DNA of 64,000 nucleotides from an uncultured Clostridia bacterium. Lineage in GTDB: Bacteria; Bacillota; Clostridia; Peptostreptococcales; Anaerovoracaceae. Below, one piece after another: positions 46,087-55,387 of the stretch (position 1 is its first letter; each line of letters opens with the position of its first letter). Made by a program: the position numbers and the translations under genes. Below the pieces are notes generated by a model that worked only from the letters and a program-made list of their open reading frames with translations, had not been told where the DNA came from and ran no database searches. The DNA lies in assembly GCA_945928865.1 (NCBI GenBank), contig CAMENZ010000001.1, forward strand, positions 1-64,000. The letters run 5' to 3'.

Positions 46087-46145
46087 GCAGGTATGTATTG
46101 GCAGGTCGCAATAAGGCGGACTGTTTTACTACCTGTTTTTATTTT
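46087..46145 (+). terminator. riboswitch expression platform, rho-independent terminator
   Basis: GCAGGTA pairs with TACCTG around an inner stem (CAGGTCGC with GCGGACTG), followed by TTTTTATTTTC. The GCAGGTC at 46101-46107 is the exact complement of GACCTGC in the B12 box (45990-45996), so ligand binding can switch between box-terminator pairing (read-through) and the terminator. Confidence 0.8.
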
Positions 46146-46166
46146 CTAAAAGCAGAAAATAAAAAC
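46135..46166 (+). other. second long stem-loop before the SD of the surface protein gene
   Basis: GTTTTTATTTTCT and AGAAAATAAAAAC form a perfect 13-bp A/T stem with a 6-base loop. Its 5' arm is the T run of the terminator, so the two can compete, and it ends 14 bases ahead of the SD AGGAGG. Confidence 0.7.
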
Positions 46167-46192
46167 AAGAAATTTTCCAGAGGAGGTATCGT

Positions 46193-47896
46193 ATGGAAAA
46201 ATTATTAAAAAAGAGATTGCTGACAGTGATAATGGCTGTTGTTCTAACAATCTCAATGGTGCCATCAGTTGCTATGGCAAAAACATCAACATTTGGCGAA
46301 GCCAAAAAAGCAGCGACGAATAGTGATATTTGGAGCAGTATTACACATGGAGGCATTACAGTATCAGTTTCGACTACAATCGAATTTTTACAAATAGCCT
46401 CTACGGGAGCCGGTCAGTATGCTATCAGCTCAACTATGCCGGGATATTTTCCTAAGCATTTTTCGATGAAAATTGAACCTAATGCTCAGGTAACCGGAAC
46501 AAATGGTGCTAAGTTTGAATACTATAATGCACCTTATGGAGTAGTTACCATGGGAGATGAAGCAGCTGTACTTACAGTTACTGATTCTAACGGTAACAGC
46601 TTTTCTATCACCTGTCCTAAGGCTATAGGCGGAGGAACATCAGGCGAAGGGCTTTATGCTTATCTTCCGGCTTACGGACAGTTTGCCAACGAAGGCATTA
46701 ACTCAGGCGGCTGGGGAGATGGTTATGTATCAGGGACTACAGGTAGAAAAGCTATGGTTAATACCGTAGCACAGACCGGACTTTCCTTAGGAAGTTTCGG
46801 TGGATATGCAGTTCTCAAGTTTGATACGCCTGTGGCAAACAGCTCGAAAAATAAGTATGGTGTGGACTTTATACTTTATGGAAATGCTTTTGTAGGAAAT
46901 GCAGAGCCGGGTTGTGTGCAGGTTTCTCAGGACGGACATACTTGGTACGACATAGCGGGAAGCAAGCATTATGCCGCTGAAACTGTTTGGAATGCAAGTG
47001 CTACATACATAAACCCTCATCCTGAGGACAATCAAAGTGTAAATGATACAGATGGTACATTTATGGGAAACAATTCATATACCTATAATGTAACTTTACC
47101 GGCAGGACCGGGAGCATCACCAAACCCTGAATTAGTTATAATTAACCATAATAACTGGCATACACATAGCTGGTTCCCATTGGAAAGAAATTATTTCAAT
47201 GTGAGAAAGGCAGGAGATTTACCACTGGCTAATTTAGCAGAGTGTAATGCTTTCGCAAGCTATGCAAATAATTCTCTTAACCTTACAGGAACAAAGATAA
47301 GGTTTGAGGGAGCCGGAGCAGAAGCTTATCAGTTCGGATATTGTGATGTGCATCCAAACGGCAGCAATTTAGGCACAGCGGTTAACCCTTATACTATAGC
47401 GGCAAATGCCAATTCAGGCGGAGACGGTATAGATATTTCTTGGGCAGTAAATGAAAATGGTGAACCGGTATACTTAGATAATATCAGCTATGTTCGAGTA
47501 TATACCGGAGTAGCGAATTTCGCAGGAGTATTCGGTGAAACCTCTACGGAACTTTGTGGAGCTTATGTTGTAAGTCCTGAAAACACAGAGGTTGGGGTAA
47601 CTGACGCTACTGTAAGTTTTGATGGTATTTCTCCTGATGATTTTGTTTCAATGGGTTACGCTACAGTTGAGCAAATTTCTTCTAATGTGAGGATGTACAC
47701 TGTTAGCTCCGGTGGTTCCACATTACCTCTACAGATAAGTGTATTATCTAATCCGGGCGATAAGGTTTATATTAACGGAAAAGCCCAAACGCAGATAGAT
47801 TTGAATTTTTCACCGACTGAGAGTAAATATGCACAGATAATAGTACAAAACGGAAATAAAGAACCTAATATTGTGTTAGTTAAGTCAGTTTGGTAG
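46193..47896 (+). CDS. secreted surface protein downstream of the cobalamin riboswitch
   Basis: The 567 residues start with a signal peptide (about 1-28, cut near VAMA-KT). A short helical segment is followed by a beta-rich body; GVDFILYGNAFVGNAEPG and VQVSQDGHTWYDIAGSKHY form a jelly-roll-like carbohydrate- or ligand-binding domain (about 205-330), and the middle part is rich in Gly, Asn and aromatic residues. The GVDFxxYGNAF and EPGxVxVSxDG pattern is one I associate with surface proteins in bacterial corrinoid loci, though I cannot verify it. No anchor is seen at the C-terminus. An intrinsic terminator follows the stop. A B12-related role is inferred from the riboswitch. Confidence 0.8.
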   Translation: MEKLLKKRLLTVIMAVVLTISMVPSVAMAKTSTFGEAKKAATNSDIWSSITHGGITVSVSTTIEFLQIASTGAGQYAISSTMPGYFPKHFSMKIEPNAQVTGTNGAKFEYYNAPYGVVTMGDEAAVLTVTDSNGNSFSITCPKAIGGGTSGEGLYAYLPAYGQFANEGINSGGWGDGYVSGTTGRKAMVNTVAQTGLSLGSFGGYAVLKFDTPVANSSKNKYGVDFILYGNAFVGNAEPGCVQVSQDGHTWYDIAGSKHYAAETVWNASATYINPHPEDNQSVNDTDGTFMGNNSYTYNVTLPAGPGASPNPELVIINHNNWHTHSWFPLERNYFNVRKAGDLPLANLAECNAFASYANNSLNLTGTKIRFEGAGAEAYQFGYCDVHPNGSNLGTAVNPYTIAANANSGGDGIDISWAVNENGEPVYLDNISYVRVYTGVANFAGVFGETSTELCGAYVVSPENTEVGVTDATVSFDGISPDDFVSMGYATVEQISSNVRMYTVSSGGSTLPLQISVLSNPGDKVYINGKAQTQIDLNFSPTESKYAQIIVQNGNKEPNIVLVKSVW

Positions 47897-47910
47897 AGAG
47901 GGGAGGAGAG

Positions 47911-47937
47911 AGGGGCATATATGCACCTCTTTTTTTA
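47911..47937 (+). terminator. terminator-like hairpin between the two large surface genes
   Basis: AGAGG pairs with CCTCT outside a GCATATATGC palindrome (one mismatch), followed by TTTTTTTAT. It lies 14 bases after the first stop and directly before ATG 47941. It would reduce read-through into the next gene, which has no other promoter that I can see. Confidence 0.75.
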
Positions 47938-47944
47938 TTTATGA
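47921..47944 (+). CDS. possible 7-codon leader peptide coupled to the large surface gene
   Basis: ATG 47921 follows a very purine-rich SD stretch (GGGGAGGAGAGAGGGG) and reads MHLFFYL; its TGA overlaps the ATG of the 1942-residue gene by ATGA. The large gene itself lacks an SD, so translation could be re-initiated from this short frame. The same bases form the terminator hairpin. This is a reading from the sequence with no family support. Confidence 0.35.
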   Translation: MHLFFYL

Positions 47945-50900
47945 AAAAATTAAAAAAAATTATAATCTATACATTGATTATATGTATGGTAAGTTCATTT
48001 ATGCCTTGTGAAGCAAGGGCAGAGAATGAGGACAAATCCCATCCTTTCAAAGAAATTACATACGAATTAAATGGACAGGAACATGAAATTGTATTAGAAA
48101 AGATTGGGAAAATACAATATAAGATAAAAAATGCAAAAACAGATATTTTATTAGCGAAGATTCCGAAGAATGGTAAAATTAAAAATATAAAATTCAGACC
48201 ATGGGATGAAGTTGAAACTGATTTGAAAAACGCATTTACTTTAATTACATCAAATCTCCAATATAAAGTAAGTGGAAATAAGCCAGATCACATCATCGCA
48301 GATTCGGAAGCAGGGGTAGTAGAAGCTGTTAATGATCCTGTAAACTATATCCCCGGCGATAAACTAAAAGATAAAACCGGAAATACATCGTATGCTGAAA
48401 TGTTTAGAGGTAGAATGTTGGAAGCGATAATAGATGATGACCTATTTAAAACTGAAAACAGTAATGGTGTAGGAGTTCAATATGCTCTTAATAATATAGT
48501 AAAATGGATTTTAATAATACAATTTGAAGATGGAGAAGCTATAGATAAAAGTTCTCTTCAAAAAGCAATAGAAGAAGCTCCAAATCCGGAAACAGATGAG
48601 TTATATTATCATGAAGATGACAGATATAAGGGAAAAGAATATGAATGTCATGATAATGCTAATTGGTATAATACTGTAGCACCTACTTTAAGCAGATGGC
48701 AAAATTACAAGAAAGTATATGAAAAGGCTGTATATGTTAAGGAAAATTCAAACATTAAAGAACAACTTGATTTAGCTGAAAAAGAACTGAAAGATGCGAT
48801 AAAAACTTTAATCCCGAAAAATGAAGTAAATGCAACGAATTTTTATGAAAAAATTTGTAAATATAGTTTTTTAAGATGGATTATGAATTACCAAACTCGA
48901 AAAGAGGAAATACAGTATCTTGGAAGGTATCATAATGATCAAAATGCAACTTTAATAAGTGATGAAGATACGGTAGATAACCATTTTTTTAGAGATTATA
49001 AAGCAAAAATAGAAGAAGCACAACAGTTACTTGAAAAATTATATCTAGAAGAAAATGTGCATAGTGAATATAATATCCCTGAAAATAAGGATAAAATTGA
49101 AGCAGAAATTGAAGAGATAATTAAACAAATTGAGATAGACATAAATGGCTTAGAGCCTAAAATACATAATTCTGTTATGTTAATAAATTTAAGTAGAGCA
49201 TATAGGGGAATAGATTTTTATGCAAATGAATTGTTTAACAATCAGACGGACGAAGAGTATCTAAGGGCAAGGGAAGAAGCCTTACAGTTTTTAGAAACAA
49301 ACCCTGTACCAAGTGAGGGTCTTTCTCTTAATAAAGCAAAGTCATATTTTGATATGTATGAAAAGATAAGGGCAGCATATCAGGGCATGGGAAAACGCTC
49401 AAATAAGAAGATAAGGGTGAATATCTCCTATGTAGATGCTACTCAGTGGCAAGGAAGTCAGATACCCGGTTTTCCGATGCATACAGATAGTAATAATTGT
49501 TTAGAAAAACGGGAAGTAGAGCTGGACATAGGTAAGACTACTGTCTTAGACTTATTTGAAAAATTTGGTAAGACTAAAATGGTAAATGGTAAACCTATTA
49601 TAACCATGGGTCCCAATTATGGTAATTCCGGCTTTGCTTCAGCTATATACATAAATGGTATTTATCATCCCGGTAAAGGGCTTCCTACTGAAGATCCTCT
49701 CGGTGTTGGTGGAATTTCTGAAATAGAATTAAATGACGGTGATGAGGTGATGTTAGCATTAACACATTATCCTCAAGTCCTGTATTTTGAGGGATTTCAC
49801 GGTATTCAGCGAATTGGAATAGAAAAAAGTATCAATGATGTGAAATATCAGAAAATTTCTCTTTTAAATGATAATATTAAAATGGGTGAAGGCTTTAAAA
49901 TCAAAGTAGAAGCTAAGAATGGAGATTTATATAATAGAAAGAAGGGAGAGAATTTTAAGCCTCTGGAGGATTTCGATATATATATAAGTCAGCCTTATGC
50001 CACAGAGGAAGAAGCTCGAAACGGAAAGCTCACTCGCTTAACAGGGATAAAAACTGATGAAAATGGAGAAGCTGATTTAAAGCTTTATGAAGAAGGCTGG
50101 TATATTTTAAACTCTTTTAAAGATGATGTTAAGTTTTGGAAATGCAGCGGATCATCTATAGTATTTCAAATTCAGAAATCTGATAATATAGAGGCTATAA
50201 GGGCTGAACTTAATGAAAAACTTCAAACGACTTATGAAAAGTTGGGAAGAGAGCATTTTAGTGATGATAAGTGGATTGAATTTGAAGCAGTATATAAAGA
50301 AGCGTTGGAAAAGCTGAAAGAAGCTAAAACGGGCAAAGATATGGCAGATGCAGTTTATCCGGCTGTAGAAAAGATGGAAAAGCTGCAAAAAGAGGCTTCT
50401 ACGGTAAATGAAAATAACTTAAAATATTTCTATTATAATTTAAATAGATTTCCTGATAATTTAGACAATATGGATGCGGCAGCAACCGAGATCATAGCAT
50501 ATCTGAAAGAAAGTTATGAGAAAATGACTGATTATCAAAGAGGACAGTTAAGTCCTATCTCTAAGGAAAAGTATGACACTATAATAGAAAAGTCCGAAAA
50601 AGGACTTCCTGAAGCTAAGGAATATAATTTAAGTATGAAATTAAATTTAGATTCCGTAGACGAAGCAGATAGGGAAGGCTTAACAAAGATTTTAGATGAG
50701 TTAAGGGCGAGCAAACCCGTAGATGATGTGTTAACTCCGTTAACAGGAGGAATACCTCTGGCAGAGCTGTTTACCTTTAATACTACAAAAGAGTATAAAA
50801 ATGGAGTGGCATTTGACAGCTTTAATAAGCACAAGGCTCTTTCTAAAATTGTTTCCTGTGTAAACCCTGACTATGTCGCATATTTAAAGGTAAGGGATAA

Positions 50901-53769
50901 AGACCCTAATGCAAAATTTAACATATTTGATATAGGAGGAGGGAAAATATCTGATGAATATACTACCATAGATTTAGGCAGCACAGGTAGTAAAGATGAG
51001 GTTAATGCCAGATTATTGGGTAAAATGGCATATATTGTAAATGATCATGAATATGAAATCAAAGATATAAAGGTATCCGGCGTAGAAAAATATACTTGGG
51101 AAAATATTCCTTTTTATGAACAAAGTTTTTATAAGGGAAAAAACAAAAACCAATGTAATATGTATGTTTTAAACACCTTTGCAAGTTTTGAGATGCCATT
51201 TGAAGATGTAGAAATTGAAGTGATTTTCGGAAGTAAATATGGAGATAAGGACCAGATTGAAAGTGCTAAAATTTCAGCAAAGGCTTCTATAGAAAGTGCA
51301 TTTTACGGATATAAAAAAGAGAGCTACGAGGATTCAAACTGGAAAGAACTGTTAAAATACAAAGAAATGGCGATTAAAGCTATTGATGAAGCAGGTGACA
51401 TTAAGGCAGTAAATGATGCCAGAAACGAAGGACTTTCTAAGATGGCAACAGTAAAGAAAAAAGCTTCAGAAGCAGGTTTACCGTCAGCGGGAGAACCTGA
51501 TAGCGGCCCTATTGTAGGAAAAGTTTATACTTCAGTGGAAAATACTACATTCCCGGGTGGAGCATGGACAGGCAGGTTCTTGGAAGGCTGGTATGACTTT
51601 GGTACTAAGGATACTATGATGACCATTATCCTTAAAGCCTTAAAGAGAGCAGGATATTCTTGGAACGGAACAGGCGGAACAGGTAGCGGAACTGACGATT
51701 ACACAATTACATACTTAGCATACATTTATAAGGATGAAAATAAAAATGGTAAGTGGGATAAAGGTAAGGAACCTAAACTTGGCGAGTTTGATGGTGAGGG
51801 CGGTTCCGGTTGGATGGGAACCTTAAATGATTGGTTTACCAATTTCGGTTTCCAAAGCTTTAGCTATGCAAACGGCTGGCTTACAAATAACGATGTAATA
51901 AGTGTCCAGTTTACACAAAACTTAGGAGTTGACTTAGGCGGAACATGGGGTAACTCCGATACAAGATTAAAGGACTTAAAGTTCAGTAAGGGAAAACTTG
52001 TGCCGGAATTCAGCAGTGATGTATATACTTATGACCTGATTTTGCCAAGTGGAAGCGAGAAAGAAAGCATAGTAATAACGCCGACAGCCATGAATAAGAA
52101 TTATCTCATCAAGGCATTCTTAAACTTATACAATGATGATTCCAGTTACTATAAACGCCCTGAAACTATGGGAGTCAAAGTTGGTGACACGATTTATGTA
52201 GGTTGTGGTGATAGAAGTTGGCCATCTATGAATAAGCAAGGTGATGAAGCAAGATATTATGTAGGAACTAAATATACAATCAGAGTGCAGACCTCAGGTC
52301 CTGAAAGTGTTGCTAAAAGAATAGCTGAACTTCCGGAAGCAAAAGGAATTACAATGAACAGCTATAATCAATATGAAGATAGAGTGAACGCACTATATCA
52401 ACAATATCAAGAACTTTCAGCAAAGGATAAGGCTAAAATCAAACCTGATGCAGCGAAAAAATTAAAAGAAGTTTATGAACAGATAAAATTTTTCTCTGAA
52501 ATCGGAAAAGTAAAGGACGCCTTGAAAAAAATACCTGAAATCAAAAAAGGCAACGAAAGTGCTATTAAAAATGCAAAAGCTGATATAGATGCAGCAGCTA
52601 AGTTATATAAAGCACTTTCCGACGAGCAGAAAAAATATATCACTGTTTCAGATGCCAAGAAGTTTAACAATGCTGTAGAATGGTTAAAAGCCCATGGAGA
52701 TAGTAGTATTGCACCGATTATAGGTACACCTGATAAGCCTGAGGTTGAAACAAACAAAGAAGGAAAGAATAATGTTACTGTTACCAAAATAGAAATTGAG
52801 GTAGTAGAAAGTACTGCTACGATAACTTTAAAGGATATTAACTCTACAGAAATGATTAAACAAGCGAAGGAGCATAAATCATCTAATATAGTTCTTGATG
52901 CAAAGGAAGCTGAAGCTAAGGCAGATAGGGTAGTAGTACAACTTACTAAGAAGGTTATAGAAAGTATTTTAAAGGATACTGAATCTGAATTGGAAATTAG
53001 ACTTCCTGAAACAGAAATGAGAAGTGATAGAAAAGCTTTAAAGGAAATAATTTCACAAGCTAAGGGAGATACAATTACCATTGAAATTGAAAAGGTAAAT
53101 AATCCTACAGAAGCACAGAAGAAGTTAGCGGGAAAAAGTGCTGATGTATTTACTTTGAAGATTAAATCTAACAATATGGAAATACATAATTTCGGCGGAG
53201 GTAAGGTTACTGTAAGAAAACTTATTCCGAATACTTTGTTAGAAAAGAAGATAGCTGCAGTATATCTTAAGGAAGATGGAACACGGGAAATAATTAAAGG
53301 CACAGAAGCAGTAGCAGATAATATGAAGTACTATGAATTTCAAACTACGCATTTCTCCGCCTTTGCTATTGTAGACGCAGATGAAGCAGGAATTGAAGTC
53401 GAGGATACTTTAGACGAAGAGGAAGTAGGTAATATTATAAAAGCCCTTAAGCTGAAAGTTAAGACCAAGGCACTTAAAAAGTCAATTAAGATAAGTGTTA
53501 AGGTAGATAAGGAAGCTGTTAAAAACCTTAAAGATAAGGGATACAAGGTTAAATACGCATATTATTGTTCAACTCAAAAAGGCAAGGGCTATAAAAATAT
53601 TGCTGTTAAGGCTAAAAAATCTTATATAGATACTAAAGTTAAGAGAGGAAAAACCTATTATTACAAGGTAGCCTTAAGGGTATATGACGGAAACGGTAAA
53701 CTTGTGGCTAAAACATCATTAAAAGATTGCAAATACAGAAAAGCGATATTGAAAAAGAAAGCCGCTTAG
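47941..53769 (+). CDS. very large secreted protein with transcobalamin-like (DUF4430) domains
   Basis: The 1942 residues start at ATG 47941 (MKKLKKIIIYTLIICMV), a signal peptide cut near EARA; a longer in-frame TTG start at 47890 gives a hydrophilic head and is rejected. Domains by rough residue: 490-625, a divergent DUF4430-like beta domain (GFASAIYINGIYHPGKGL); 740-820 and 1115-1180, FIVAR-like helical bundles (YEKLGREHFSDDKWIEFEAVY); 1195-1335, a clear DUF4430 domain (GGSGWMGTLNDWFTNFGF); 1340-1460, a cadherin-like beta sandwich (LKDLKFSKGKLVPEF); 1460-1583, helices; 1610-1815, a beta domain; 1835-1942, an Fn3-like end. No LPXTG or membrane anchor is visible. It probably forms an extracellular scaffold or receptor. 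Confidence 0.82.
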   Translation: MKKLKKIIIYTLIICMVSSFMPCEARAENEDKSHPFKEITYELNGQEHEIVLEKIGKIQYKIKNAKTDILLAKIPKNGKIKNIKFRPWDEVETDLKNAFTLITSNLQYKVSGNKPDHIIADSEAGVVEAVNDPVNYIPGDKLKDKTGNTSYAEMFRGRMLEAIIDDDLFKTENSNGVGVQYALNNIVKWILIIQFEDGEAIDKSSLQKAIEEAPNPETDELYYHEDDRYKGKEYECHDNANWYNTVAPTLSRWQNYKKVYEKAVYVKENSNIKEQLDLAEKELKDAIKTLIPKNEVNATNFYEKICKYSFLRWIMNYQTRKEEIQYLGRYHNDQNATLISDEDTVDNHFFRDYKAKIEEAQQLLEKLYLEENVHSEYNIPENKDKIEAEIEEIIKQIEIDINGLEPKIHNSVMLINLSRAYRGIDFYANELFNNQTDEEYLRAREEALQFLETNPVPSEGLSLNKAKSYFDMYEKIRAAYQGMGKRSNKKIRVNISYVDATQWQGSQIPGFPMHTDSNNCLEKREVELDIGKTTVLDLFEKFGKTKMVNGKPIITMGPNYGNSGFASAIYINGIYHPGKGLPTEDPLGVGGISEIELNDGDEVMLALTHYPQVLYFEGFHGIQRIGIEKSINDVKYQKISLLNDNIKMGEGFKIKVEAKNGDLYNRKKGENFKPLEDFDIYISQPYATEEEARNGKLTRLTGIKTDENGEADLKLYEEGWYILNSFKDDVKFWKCSGSSIVFQIQKSDNIEAIRAELNEKLQTTYEKLGREHFSDDKWIEFEAVYKEALEKLKEAKTGKDMADAVYPAVEKMEKLQKEASTVNENNLKYFYYNLNRFPDNLDNMDAAATEIIAYLKESYEKMTDYQRGQLSPISKEKYDTIIEKSEKGLPEAKEYNLSMKLNLDSVDEADREGLTKILDELRASKPVDDVLTPLTGGIPLAELFTFNTTKEYKNGVAFDSFNKHKALSKIVSCVNPDYVAYLKVRDKDPNAKFNIFDIGGGKISDEYTTIDLGSTGSKDEVNARLLGKMAYIVNDHEYEIKDIKVSGVEKYTWENIPFYEQSFYKGKNKNQCNMYVLNTFASFEMPFEDVEIEVIFGSKYGDKDQIESAKISAKASIESAFYGYKKESYEDSNWKELLKYKEMAIKAIDEAGDIKAVNDARNEGLSKMATVKKKASEAGLPSAGEPDSGPIVGKVYTSVENTTFPGGAWTGRFLEGWYDFGTKDTMMTIILKALKRAGYSWNGTGGTGSGTDDYTITYLAYIYKDENKNGKWDKGKEPKLGEFDGEGGSGWMGTLNDWFTNFGFQSFSYANGWLTNNDVISVQFTQNLGVDLGGTWGNSDTRLKDLKFSKGKLVPEFSSDVYTYDLILPSGSEKESIVITPTAMNKNYLIKAFLNLYNDDSSYYKRPETMGVKVGDTIYVGCGDRSWPSMNKQGDEARYYVGTKYTIRVQTSGPESVAKRIAELPEAKGITMNSYNQYEDRVNALYQQYQELSAKDKAKIKPDAAKKLKEVYEQIKFFSEIGKVKDALKKIPEIKKGNESAIKNAKADIDAAAKLYKALSDEQKKYITVSDAKKFNNAVEWLKAHGDSSIAPIIGTPDKPEVETNKEGKNNVTVTKIEIEVVESTATITLKDINSTEMIKQAKEHKSSNIVLDAKEAEAKADRVVVQLTKKVIESILKDTESELEIRLPETEMRSDRKALKEIISQAKGDTITIEIEKVNNPTEAQKKLAGKSADVFTLKIKSNNMEIHNFGGGKVTVRKLIPNTLLEKKIAAVYLKEDGTREIIKGTEAVADNMKYYEFQTTHFSAFAIVDADEAGIEVEDTLDEEEVGNIIKALKLKVKTKALKKSIKISVKVDKEAVKNLKDKGYKVKYAYYCSTQKGKGYKNIAVKAKKSYIDTKVKRGKTYYYKVALRVYDGNGKLVAKTSLKDCKYRKAILKKKAA

Positions 53770-53856
53770 TTGAGTAAATGTGTAAAACTTTGTTTTTACA
53801 TAGGTAAGAAATGAAGAATGTAAATTCTTAGATGATGGTGAAAGGAGGCGAAGTCT

Positions 53857-55299
53857 TTGAAAGTTAAAAGGAATATTATTTATATTTTAATACTCTTAAT
53901 TGGCTTCGCCTCATTTTTTTGGTTTAGCTTTTCCAATTTAAAAGAGAAGAATATAGAAAAATTCGGGTACGAAGCTCCAAAGCTGAAACTGACAACTTCT
54001 ACAGAAGCTATTAAGATAAATAGGGAAAATGTAAAAGACAATCGCAGTATAGATAAAGTTGATAACAAGGATAAAAAAGAAGATAAAGACTTACATAAAA
54101 ATACAAAAAATAAAAAAGAAAGTAAAGATAGTGAGAATTCATCACAAATAAAAAAAGACGAAAGAAAAAATACAGATAGTAATAAAAACAAAAAAAATTA
54201 TGATAAGGATAATTCTTTTAAAAAGGATGAAGAATTCACAGATGATCCGGCAGATGTATTAGTGGAGGAAACTGTTGAGGTAGCATCATTAATTAAGGAA
54301 ATCGGAATAAAAGAGGAAGCTCAGATTATATATGTAAAGTGCGTGACCGGTGTTGGAAAAGACATAACCATAGAGGCATTGAATGGCTTATACAGTCTTT
54401 TTTTAAGTACCACGGGAACTACTTTGATTCAGATAAAGTATGTGGATAATGACGGAAATATCGACACATATATTAAGAAAATAAATTATGAAAGACCGGA
54501 GGGTTCTACACCTAAGGATAAGGAACCCATTATACATACAAATTTAAAAAATATGGGAGTATATAACAACCCTATATTAAATTTTGATGTGTGGTTAACT
54601 GATTATAGAGGAAAACCACTATCCTATAATAATGCTGAAATATCGGTTAACGGGGAGCCGGCTGATTACATAGGGGAAATGTCCAGACAAACCTACAGGA
54701 CAACCTTAAAGGCTGGCTCTAACACCATAGAAATAAAAATAAAAGATAAGTACCAGTATACAGTTAAAAAGAATTATACTATATATTATAAAAGCGGTAA
54801 AGGCAAGGTGGTTATGAGTTTAGAAGGAGGAACAGTAGGTAAAAAATATTTCATTAAACCTACAGAAGTAGAGGTTGAACCCGGAACTCCTCTTAGCTAT
54901 GTACTGGTGGATTTTTTGGAAGCACATGGTTATACATACTATTATGCCGGAACTTTAGATGAAGGATTTTATTTATCGAGAGTTTTAAAGAAAAATATGC
55001 TCAAAGGTTATAAAATTCCTAAAGATTTAAAGGAATATATAATTAAAGATGCTTTGATTTTTAACGAGGAAAACTACGAAAGCATAGACAGTCTGGGGGA
55101 ATTTGACTTTTGTCAAGGCTCCGGTTGGATGTATAGTATCAACGGACTTTATTCATCCTATGGCTTTAATAAGGCTTTTGTTCAGGATAAGGATATTGTT
55201 CGAATCAGATTTACTTTAGCCTATGGCAAGGATATTACAGGCCATGCGGTTATGAACGGTACCTATGGCAAACTTAAGCAATATGATGGGGAATGGTAA
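53857..55299 (+). CDS. membrane-anchored DUF4430 (transcobalamin-like C-terminal) protein
   Basis: The 480 residues begin at TTG 53857 behind AAAGGAGG. One membrane helix (about 7-25, IIYILILLIGFASFFWF) anchors the protein outside. Residues 50-135 are a Lys/Asp/Asn-rich spacer. A small Ig-like domain follows (about 230-310), and the C-terminal DUF4430 domain spans about 338-475: LSYVLVDFLEAHGYTYYYAG, then GFYLSRVL and GSGWMYSINGLYSSYGF, ending in DKDIVRIRFTLAYG. In transcobalamin this domain closes over the corrinoid; the GFYLSRV segment resembles the GPYLTSV of the human protein. A Cys is present at the FCQGSGW point. Confidence 0.85.
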   Translation: MKVKRNIIYILILLIGFASFFWFSFSNLKEKNIEKFGYEAPKLKLTTSTEAIKINRENVKDNRSIDKVDNKDKKEDKDLHKNTKNKKESKDSENSSQIKKDERKNTDSNKNKKNYDKDNSFKKDEEFTDDPADVLVEETVEVASLIKEIGIKEEAQIIYVKCVTGVGKDITIEALNGLYSLFLSTTGTTLIQIKYVDNDGNIDTYIKKINYERPEGSTPKDKEPIIHTNLKNMGVYNNPILNFDVWLTDYRGKPLSYNNAEISVNGEPADYIGEMSRQTYRTTLKAGSNTIEIKIKDKYQYTVKKNYTIYYKSGKGKVVMSLEGGTVGKKYFIKPTEVEVEPGTPLSYVLVDFLEAHGYTYYYAGTLDEGFYLSRVLKKNMLKGYKIPKDLKEYIIKDALIFNEENYESIDSLGEFDFCQGSGWMYSINGLYSSYGFNKAFVQDKDIVRIRFTLAYGKDITGHAVMNGTYGKLKQYDGEW

Positions 55300-55387
55300 A
55301 ATTTCGATATTGGATAAGTATGACTTTATATTATAGAAATAGTAAACTAAGAAAGGCATAAGTAAGTTTTTTTAAGAAGGTGAAAAA

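Noticed and set aside
47890..47940. TTG start for the 1942-residue protein
   Set aside because: It would place a hydrophilic 17-residue head before the signal peptide and would read through the terminator hairpin; no SD is in front.
52473..53303. 276-residue reverse frame inside the large surface gene
   Set aside because: It is opposite to the clear long frame, rich in Ser/Leu/Phe as is usual for shadows of Lys/Glu-rich genes, and has no SD or family match.
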